From contig JAAUTT010000289.1 in NCBI GenBank assembly GCA_012031335.1, forward strand, positions 1 through 6,232: a DNA stretch of 6,232 nt, given 5' to 3'. This DNA comes from Bacteroidales bacterium. GTDB taxonomy: Bacteria > Bacteroidota > Bacteroidia > Bacteroidales > JAAUTT01. Shown one piece after another: positions 1 to 5,362 of this stretch (the first letter of the stretch is position 1; every line of letters starts with the position of its first letter). Below the pieces are notes generated by a model, which worked only from the letters and a program-made list of their open reading frames with translations, was not told where the DNA came from and searched no databases. Both the position numbers and the translations under genes were made by a program.

Positions 1-12
1 CCGGCGTTGGTT

Positions 13-37
13 TTACATCTCGTAGAGGATACACAAT
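13..37. repeat. REP-like CTCGTAGAG palindrome, copy 1 (degenerate)
   Basis: The core CTC-GTA-GAG at 19-27 is a 3-bp-arm palindrome with a GTA loop. It is the same core as the better copy centred 52 bp downstream, but the outer arms here no longer pair (T-G wobble, then mismatches). Short palindromes of this kind between genes are common in Bacteroidota genomes and may be spread by REP-associated transposases; that link is from general knowledge, and no transposase is seen here. Confidence 0.4.
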
Positions 38-66
38 TGTAGAATTAATTACATTTAATTATTTTT

Positions 67-83
67 CAACCTCGTAGAGGTTG
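67..83. repeat. REP-like CTCGTAGAG palindrome, copy 2 (perfect arms)
   Basis: CAACCTC (67-73) and GAGGTTG (77-83) are perfect 7-bp inverted arms around a GTA loop. It lies 47 bp past the stop codon of the minus-strand TPR-like gene. The minus-strand transcript would fold this hairpin, but it is followed by A residues rather than a U tract, so it is not a classical intrinsic terminator. Together with copy 1 it looks like a pair of intergenic repetitive palindromes. Confidence 0.5.
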
Positions 84-130
84 CATAATAAACCAAATCC
101 TTTGTCCCAACTTGTATATAGTTCCCTAAA

Positions 131-1317
131 TCATACCAGGTCCATCTCCAGCAATTTCAATCTCATCCTGATGTTCAGGTCGTCATCAATTTCTAGCGCT
201 TTCCGGTAATATTGTACAGCTCTCCTTGTATTATTTTCCAGCCGGAAGATTTCAGCACGCAGGCAATAAAAATCCAGAGGATATCTGTCGAGTAATATTC
301 GTGTATTCCATATTCCGGCAAAACGAAAGATATTGCGGCATGCTCTGGTGTCGCCGGCTTCGATATAAGAACCTGCCAGTGCAAGCATGGTATCATAGTA
401 GCTATCGTGCCACAATTCCCTGAAATCATCATCGAAAACAATCTTCCTCCAGTTTAGGATAGCTTTCCCTTTTTCGCCAATCTGGCAATAATATTGCGAC
501 TGGAGTGTCAGGAAGGTAAGTCGTTGGGAATCGTCCATGTCCAGATCTTCGAGGTTGTTGTTTTGGAGAATTTCCCAGGCCTCGGGCAACCGGCCCTCCA
601 GAAATAATAACCGGCATTGGAGCAACAGGAAATGCATCTGCTCGCGAAAGTTACTGAATTTCAGTTTTTTCAGCAGCCTAATCAGTTCTGTACGGTTCAC
701 CTTATCGTCGTTTTCGTGAATCAGGGCATAGAATAATCCAGCAAACTGAGGAATGGTATCCGTCAACTTCTGAATAAAGGTAAACTGATCCTGGGTAGCC
801 AGCATTTCGAACCTTTTGGCAAAATTGACAATGCGGATAAAGTTTTTCTCCTCCATTTTCAGTTTTCGATCAGGATATAGACTTACGGCATAGGTTATGG
901 CATCTTTGAGACTATCCTCTTCCCATTTGGTGTTCAGAAAATAAATACCAGAAAATCCTCGGGTTGTATATGCTGTGCCATGGAGGCATAATAGGCAGCC
1001 TCCTGCATGTCGTCGCACAAGGCAGCCCGCATTATCAGGTAATCACAGGGGTTCATATGTGTTTTAACGGAACACAGTATTTTAATGGCTTCTGTTTTTT
1101 CCATTTTCCATATGCGAGGTTTAATTCCGGTAGTATTCAGAAATGACGTTTCGCAAAGTGGGTTGCTGGCGATTTCTTCCGATATAACTCTTTTGAGATA
1201 ATTTACCACCAGGCTCACGCTTTCGATATTTGCGTACCTGCGTTCCATACTCAGGAGCCTGGCACGTATCAGGCAAAGGAGGGCATACAAAACGTGATGT
1301 TCAACGGAATGCTTCAT
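131..1317 (-). CDS. TPR-like helical-repeat protein, split by one frameshift
   Basis: Two minus-strand frames (1317-934 and the frame ending at 131) join into one 395-residue protein if one T is added to the T4 run at 955-952; the junction then reads ...HIQPEDF-S-GIYFLNTKW. The ATG at 1317 is the first start after an in-frame TAG two codons upstream; no Shine-Dalgarno is evident, as is usual in this phylum. There is no signal peptide or membrane segment, so it is probably cytoplasmic. From about residue 225 onward it is built of paired amphipathic helices of tetratricopeptide type: LLFLEGRLPEAWEIL, YYCQIGEKGKAILNWRKI, GSYIEAGDTRACRNIF, and the clearest unit near the C-terminus (about 348-381) with AEIFRLENNTRRAVQYYRKA. 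The N-terminal half is also helical but without a repeat I can assign. Such repeats bind protein partners; no specific partner or named family is recognised. It lies on the same strand as the pnkp remnant, 110 bp downstream of it. The frameshift is probably a sequencing slip. Confidence 0.72.
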
Positions 1318-1427
1318 AGGCTATGTGTTGAATTTTGCACAATATTACGGCACCGGAATGCCAAATAGTGACACTTTCAAAAAAAAAGGATTATTGCTTA
1401 GATTTTTGAGGTGCTGGCTGAATGCTG

Positions 1428-1719
1428 CTATAACCTCGGATCCACCACCTCCTTACTCTCCAGCGCCAATACGACCAAAAACGCTTTCGTGAATTAACCT
1501 GAGCGGTTCTTTTCTAACAAAGCGTTCGATGCTTTCGATTCCAAGTGCAAATTCCCTTAAGGCCAGCGATTGTTTACTGTTCAGACTTCTTGATTTCAAC
1601 CATTCCAGGTTTTTCAACAGGTCATATTCGGGTCCGTAAATGATCCGGAGATATTTGCTACCCCGGCATTTTACGTCAGGTTGCAGATGTCCGCCTGTGC
1701 CAAACGAATTTGTCCGGGT
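1428..1719 (-). pseudogene. pnkp: 3' remnant of pnkp (polynucleotide kinase-phosphatase/ligase)
   Basis: Reading the minus strand from 1719 gives 88 codons to a TAA at 1453, containing LQPDVKCRGSKYLRIIYGPEY, SLALREFALGIESIERFV and EPLRLIHESVFG. These match, from memory of the family, the conserved extreme C-terminus of bacterial Pnkp, the RNA-repair enzyme with kinase, phosphatase and ligase modules that usually partners Hen1. A +1 slip near 1471-1481 (CC/AAAAA on the plus strand) opens another frame that restores the family tail, LALES...VDPRL, ending at TAG 1430-1428. Pnkp is normally about 850 residues; only about 95 remain. Upstream of 1719 the frame meets TAA at 1728-1726, and no other frame up to 1810 encodes the expected preceding ligase segment. 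So this is a decayed gene end left by a deletion or rearrangement with its break near 1720. It cannot be functional: all three catalytic centres are missing. Recognition of the family is strong; the cause of truncation is inference. Confidence 0.85.
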
Positions 1720-1781
1720 TTTTATTTAACTTTTTTTGGAAGTTAATGTATAATATTTCCATCATCAATTTTACCAACTTT

Positions 1782-1789
1782 TTATTTTG
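1782..1789 (+). promoter_or_regulatory. possible -7 element for the beta-barrel gene
   Basis: TTATTTTG differs by one base from the Bacteroidota -7 consensus TAnnTTTG and lies 20 bp before the ATG at 1810, leaving a short leader. No good TTTG -33 element sits at the expected distance (a TTTC is near 1756). The AT-rich stretch 1720-1809 is the only place for this promoter. The assignment is weak. Confidence 0.25.
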
Positions 1790-1809
1790 AACCAATTACA
1801 TTCAGGATT

Positions 1810-3129
1810 ATGAAACGCCTTTTATTATTAATTATCGTTTCTGCTTTTTCCCCACTATTTATTATTGCGCAATCCAATTATAAGAACGGAATTATAGTTA
1901 CTTATGATGGTGATACTATAAAGGGCTATATTGATGACCGGGACTGGATATATAATCCGTTTGAAGTGCAATTCAGGAGCGAACAAAAAGTGGAAAGTGA
2001 GATATTTACGCCAATTATTATAAGTTCATTTCAAATTGAAGGTGAAGACTTGTATAAAAGTTTCCCTGTATCTATTAGCATGGATGAAGTAAGGCTTACG
2101 ATTTTGCACCAGGGACCTGATACTTCGAGCATTTTCAAAACTGTTTTTCTCAAGGTACTTGTAGAGGGGGATAATATTAATCTATACGAATATACTGACA
2201 ATATAAAATCCAGATTTTTTTATAAAAAGCCCTCTATGGAATATCCTCAGGAATTACGTTACAGAGTTTACAAATCTATGGACAGACCTGAAAAGTTAAG
2301 AACACATTTCTCAACAGATACATCTCAGGTAATTACAGACAATTTTTACCTTCGTTGCTTTATTACGAGGGAAGTCTTTTAAATCTGAATTTAAATGAGA
2401 TGAGCCAACTAATTGAACAAACAGGATATTATGAAAAGGATCTTGTAAGACTAATTACTTTTATGAATGGAGGAAATGAAAAATTAAAATACAGGGGAAA
2501 TTGTACAAACCTACCAGAATGCACTTTTACATGAGGTTTGGGATCAGAAGAAGTACACTTGAAAGAATGGAATATGCAAATTGCATTACCCTAAAGAATA
2601 TTCAGGATAAAAAAATTTCCATATTGCCTGAAGTTAGTGTGGGTTTTGATTTGGTATTGAAATCGGGTTCGCGTTTGTATCTGAAAGAGGAATTAGGGAT
2701 ATCATCTGATAAGGTTCGGTCCTCAGGTTCATATTATGAAAATTACAATTATATAACCGAAGATTTTACCTATCATTTAAATCAAACTAATTTTTCGCTA
2801 AGTAACAGACTTGTTTATAACTGGCTACTTGGTAAAACCTGGAAAAGTTATTTTGGAGGAGGATTGGCGTTTTATTTAATTCGAACCAACAAGGCTAAGT
2901 ATTCATCGCATGTATATGGAGAATACACAGACTATACAAGAGAAAAGCAAATTCGGATAGCCTCTCCTGAACATTGGATATCATTTCCAATATCGGTTGG
3001 ATTTACATGTAAAAATAAACTAGATTTTAATTTTAATTACTTTATACCCGTTTGGGAAAACCGGACAGGGGGGGATACTCCAAGTTGATAAAAACTACAG
3101 AGTTTGGTATTGCTTATTATTTTAATTAA
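1810..3129 (+). CDS. Outer-membrane beta-barrel protein with N-terminal conserved domain, three homopolymer frameshifts
   Basis: The ATG at 1810 starts a signal peptide (K2 R3, hydrophobic 4-19, probable cleavage after A20, FIIA|QS). Next comes a domain with YKNGIIVTYDGDTIKGYI and DRDWIYNPFEVQF, a pattern I know from uncharacterised Bacteroidota exported proteins that end in an outer-membrane beta-barrel. The reading frame is broken three times, each time repaired by adding one base to a homopolymer: T5 at 2343-2347, G4 at 2494-2497 and G7 at 3068-3074. The segment 2346-2490 then reads LPSLLYYEGSLLNLNLNEMS and so on. The barrel (about residue 232 to the end) has alternating aromatic/hydrophobic strands such as SGSRLYLKEELGISS and KSYFGGGLAFYLI. 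It ends TEFGIAYYFN at TAA 3127-3129, a typical aromatic-rich last strand. The restored length is 440 residues. Location: outer membrane; substrate unknown. It converges on the nitroreductase gene. Without repair it would be three nonfunctional pieces. Confidence 0.8.
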
Positions 3130-3178
3130 CTCAACCCCCCGATAGGGCCGAAGAGGCAAATAGAGTATTCAATACTTA

Positions 3179-3192
3179 ATTTGGGTAAAATT
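3179..3192. repeat. 14-bp direct repeat, left copy
   Basis: ATTTGGGTAAAATT occurs here, overlapping the nitroreductase stop codon, and again exactly at 4609-4622 overlapping the GNAT start codon. The two copies bracket the nitroreductase-GNAT gene pair. This may be chance in AT-rich DNA. Confidence 0.5.
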
Positions 3193-4051
3193 AAAAAGGA
3201 CCCGTCATGACTTCAACCCAGCTAACAATATAGTCAGTCCCATTGGCATCTATATTTGGGTTATTTGTAATCCATTTTCCTTTTAGTTTCAGGTACTCGC
3301 AGGTAACTTCGAAATGTGCCATGGCAATACCCATATCTATTTTCTGAAGATCCATTCCGGCAAATTTTCCGTATCCAGGTGTTCGTTTCAGGTAAAAATG
3401 AAAGGTGTGGCCCGACTTAATTATTCGCCAGGGTTGTTTGTTCGATGCTGAAGGCGCTAACCTCACCATTTCCAATGGCTCCTGAAAATTTCCGGCATAC
3501 TCTTCATTTAAAGGAGTAAGAAAATTATTTTCATAGTAAAGTTCTTTCCAGGGTTTGCGATTATCCGACTTTGCACCCCACCTGATGATGTTTTCGCGAA
3601 TTGTTTTTTTATCAGATGCAAATCCTACCGGTGTAATTGCCGGAATAATCAAATCAGGATCTGTACCAAGCACTTCAGCAAAATCGCTTCTTTTAAATGT
3701 ACCGCCTAACCAGCATGTTCCAAGATTTAGTTCCGTAAGTTTCAAAATAACGTTTTCAAACAAAAAGCCATAATCTTCAAAACAATAATTGTTATTTCGG
3801 ATTTCTCCGGCAATAAAATACCCAGCTCCGGATATAAAACCATATGTACCGATTTTCACCCCGGAGTTCTCCCGTGCCCACGACTTTTCAACTAAATGAA
3901 AAGTGACATTGTTGCCAAATGGCCCTGTGGAATTGGCCCGTAATATTTCTTGTATTTGATTGATTAATTCAGAAGTCAGTTTTTCGTTTTTATAGCTCCG
4001 AACTGATATTCTCTTACGGATTATACTGATAACAGATGTTGCAAATTTCAT
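3191..4051 (-). CDS. Nitroreductase family protein (TM1586-type), FMN-dependent
   Basis: A 286-residue protein, uninterrupted, unlike most of its neighbours. I chose the ATG at 4051 (MKFATSVISIIRKRISVRSY) because the 24 codons upstream in frame are not family-like and would precede the canonical R-R-S-V/I-R-x-Y/F nitroreductase opening. Visible features: the N-terminal RKRISVRSY FMN-phosphate motif (about 12-20); ANSTGPFGNN (39-48); the helix FLFENVILKLTELNLGTCWLGG (about 96-117), the usual nitroreductase signature; then, characteristic of the TM1586 subgroup, an internal second half with RLAPSASNKQPWRI (197-210) and KIDMGIAMAHFEVT (237-250). The family reduces nitro- or quinone-like compounds with NAD(P)H and FMN; the true substrate is unknown. 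No signal peptide, so cytoplasmic. It follows the GNAT gene by 122 bp on the same strand and could be co-transcribed. Its stop lies 61 bp from the convergent beta-barrel gene. Confidence 0.88.
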   Translation of the reverse strand: MKFATSVISIIRKRISVRSYKNEKLTSELINQIQEILRANSTGPFGNNVTFHLVEKSWARENSGVKIGTYGFISGAGYFIAGEIRNNNYCFEDYGFLFENVILKLTELNLGTCWLGGTFKRSDFAEVLGTDPDLIIPAITPVGFASDKKTIRENIIRWGAKSDNRKPWKELYYENNFLTPLNEEYAGNFQEPLEMVRLAPSASNKQPWRIIKSGHTFHFYLKRTPGYGKFAGMDLQKIDMGIAMAHFEVTCEYLKLKGKWITNNPNIDANGTDYIVSWVEVMTGPF

Positions 4052-4173
4052 AATACAGAGGTAAACAGTAAAAATAGTAATATTTACACCGTTCCGAGTA
4101 TAAAGCTTATCTACATCCTGCACCAGAAAATCAAATTACCGCTACAAAAGAACACCTGTAGGAAAAAATCAGC

Positions 4174-4610
4174 TTATGTTTCTTTAATCTTTTCGAACAG
4201 GTACCCTGTAATCTGGTATCCCATTTTTTTATAAAACTATGTGCTTGTTCTTCACGGCCTAATCCGCTAATTAGCCAGGTTCCATTGCATCCGGCTTCAC
4301 GGGCATGTTCCTCGGCAAAATCGATCAACGCTTTACCGATACCATGGTAATGATGGGCTTCGTCGGTAACCAAAACCGATACTTCGCCATATCTGTTCAC
4401 TTCTTCAATACATTCCCTGATCCGGAATCCCAGAATTCCTAAAATCGCTCCGTTTTCATCATATACAAAAAGCTCCTCAAGAAAGGTCTTACTTACATAT
4501 TCCAAACGATTGATCATATCATTCTCGGTAATACTGTTACCTGTTAACTGTCCCATTAGCACCGCCAATTGCGCAGCATCATTAAAAGATGCCTTTCGGA
4601 TTTTTGACAT
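4174..4610 (-). CDS. GNAT family N-acetyltransferase, one frameshift in an A7 run
   Basis: The restored protein is 145 residues, normal for a single GNAT domain. The ATG at 4610 (MSKIRKASFNDA) was chosen over a GTG seven codons upstream because it gives the usual beta-1 start of the fold. The acetyl-CoA pyrophosphate loop is visible as HYHGIGKA (87-94; pattern R/Q-x-x-G-x-G/A), preceded by the beta-4 strand GEVSVLVTDE and followed by helix 3. Near the end the open frame passes FIKKWDTRLQ, which is not family-like. Adding one A to the A7 run (plus-strand T7 at 4224-4230) gives FIKKMGYQITGYLFEKIKET and a stop at 4176-4174, a standard GNAT ending. The frame-0 codons ATA-AAA-AAA form a classical slippery heptamer, so slippage could also yield the full form. 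It transfers an acetyl group from acetyl-CoA to an unknown amine. It lies upstream of the nitroreductase gene. Confidence 0.82.
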
Positions 4611-4622
4611 TTGGGTAAAATT
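4609..4622. repeat. 14-bp direct repeat, right copy
   Basis: ATTTGGGTAAAATT, identical to 3179-3192. Here it covers the leader and first base pairs of the GNAT start codon region. Confidence 0.5.
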
Positions 4623-4628
4623 TTCGCA

Positions 4629-4636
4629 CAAAAATA
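4629..4636 (-). promoter_or_regulatory. Candidate -7 element for the GNAT gene
   Basis: The minus strand reads TATTTTTG, an exact match to the Bacteroidota -7 consensus TAnnTTTG, 18 bp before the GNAT ATG at 4610. No TTTG is found at the usual -33 spacing, so it is only a candidate. It could drive GNAT and, by read-through, the nitroreductase. Confidence 0.38.
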
Positions 4637-4941
4637 TTTATAATTCGAATCCGTTATTCAGCTAAGGATACAAAAGATTCTTATATATACTGATTTTAAA
4701 AAGCGCTTTAGCTAAGATAGCATAATCCATCTAGCCGATCCCTTACGAAGTTATTTAAAAGTTAATATTTAAACACGAAAACACTAAAGTCACGAAGAAA
4801 TGTGTCAGAATATCAATGCTTTGTGTTTATATTGCCTGAAAATTTTCCCTGCGAACCGGAGAATTAAACAAGCAGGCAACCATTCAGTAATTATGGTTGT
4901 TCCAAGTAAATCGGTTTTACTAATTGAATTGTATTTTGAGG
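4637..4941. other. Intergenic stretch without a supported gene
   Basis: AT-rich DNA between the GNAT promoter and the RHH terminator. It holds the degenerate 9-bp repeats at 4771-4800 and two copies of AGCTAAG (4660-4666 and 4710-4716). Frames that stay open on the minus strand have no family-like content. No tRNA or recognisable RNA fold was seen. Confidence 0.5.
4771..4800. repeat. Degenerate 9-bp tandem repeats (cACgAA units)
   Basis: Three units can be aligned as AAACACGAA, AACACTAAA and GTCACGAAG. Stretches of this kind (CACGAA/CACTAA) are, in my experience of Bacteroidota genomes, frequent between genes, but their function is unknown. This copy lies about 150 bp upstream of the GNAT promoter. 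Confidence 0.4.
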
Positions 4942-4981
4942 AAAAAAAGAAAAACCCCTGCTGATAATTAACCGGCAGGGG
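4942..4981 (-). terminator. Intrinsic terminator of the RHH gene
   Basis: On the minus strand CCCCTGC (4981-4975) and GCAGGGG (4961-4955) form a 7-bp GC-rich stem around a 13-nt loop, followed at once by TTTTTCTTTTTTT (4954-4942). It lies 26 bp after the RHH stop codon. The arrangement is that of a strong Rho-independent terminator and separates the RHH transcript from GNAT. Confidence 0.85.
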
Positions 4982-5007
4982 ATGTATATATAGGTTTGAA
5001 TTAAAAA

Positions 5008-5238
5008 CTAATATTTCGAAAAGAGGCTTAGCTGGTAACCATCCCATAGGGTAGGGTAGTCGTCGTCCATTTTTTTAAGGATGGACTTAATAATTGCTTC
5101 GCGCATAAACTGCGATTTATTGTCGATCTTATACTTTCTGCAATATTGTTCAATAACATTTATTTCTTTGTTGTTGAACGAAATAACACGCTTGTTAATT
5201 CTTTTTAGGTCGACTTCCCTGTTATATTTACGCTTCAC
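5008..5238 (-). CDS. Small ribbon-helix-helix (CopG/MetJ-like) DNA-binding protein
   Basis: A 76-residue basic protein. Start: GTG at 5238; an in-frame TAA at 5262-5260 leaves no ATG, so GTG is the only usable start. The predicted fold is a beta-strand NKRVISF (15-21), helix A NKEINVIEQYCRKY (23-36), a turn KIDN, then helix B KSQFMREAIIKSILKKM (41-57), as in ribbon-helix-helix repressors that dimerise and insert the two strands into the major groove. An acidic-aromatic tail DDDYPTLW follows. Similar short proteins occur in Bacteroidota, but I cannot name a family. It is monocistronic as judged by its own terminator 26 bp downstream; the flippase gene ends 124 bp upstream on the same strand. 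No toxin gene is adjacent, which argues against a simple antitoxin. An 8-bp inverted repeat at 5278-5301, 40 bp before the start, is a candidate operator, suggesting autoregulation (inference). Confidence 0.75.
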   Translation of the reverse strand: MKRKYNREVDLKRINKRVISFNNKEINVIEQYCRKYKIDNKSQFMREAIIKSILKKMDDDYPTLWDGYQLSLFSKY

Positions 5239-5277
5239 CGGCGAATAGTTTAAATTCCGTTAAATACGGGAACTAAT

Positions 5278-5301
5278 TTGCTATTTTTATTTTAATAGCA
5301 A
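5278..5301. promoter_or_regulatory. 8-bp inverted repeat, candidate RHH operator
   Basis: TTGCTATT (5278-5285) and AATAGCAA (5294-5301) are perfect inverted arms separated by 8 AT bases. It lies upstream of the RHH gene; a minus-strand TTTG (5312-5309) just beyond could be a -33 element, placing the repeat within the promoter. There is no U tract after it on the minus strand, so it is not a good terminator for the flippase gene. Confidence 0.4.
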
Positions 5302-5362
5302 CAGACATCAAATTTAAAGTTATCAAATAATTATGAACAACTGTTTTCGCTGGTGTATGTGG

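Noticed and set aside
13..90. CRISPR array
   Set aside because: Only two dissimilar short palindromes are present; there are no conserved long repeats with regular spacers and no cas genes.
193..719. Several open frames of 60-82 codons on both strands within the TPR-like gene
   Set aside because: They are shadows of a well-supported coding frame and have no signal, motif or plausible start context.
1379..1430. Terminator after the pnkp remnant using the A9 run (T9 on the minus strand)
   Set aside because: The T run is present, but I could not find a stable stem directly before it.
952..3074. Programmed -1 frameshifting at 952, 2343 and 2494
   Set aside because: The codons at these sites do not fit an X-XXY-YYZ heptamer in phase, and three independent programmed sites in ordinary genes would be very unlikely; homopolymer error explains all.
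3164..3176. AGTATT-C-AATACT palindrome between the convergent genes as a terminator
   Set aside because: The one-base loop, AT-only weak stem and lack of a U tract on either strand make it a poor terminator.
4805..5047. Open minus-strand frame of 80 codons
   Set aside because: It overlaps the end of the RHH gene and runs through its intrinsic terminator; the translation has no family-like pattern.
5008..5238. Antitoxin of a type II toxin-antitoxin pair
   Set aside because: No toxin-like gene overlaps or adjoins; a terminator follows directly and the upstream gene is a membrane flippase.
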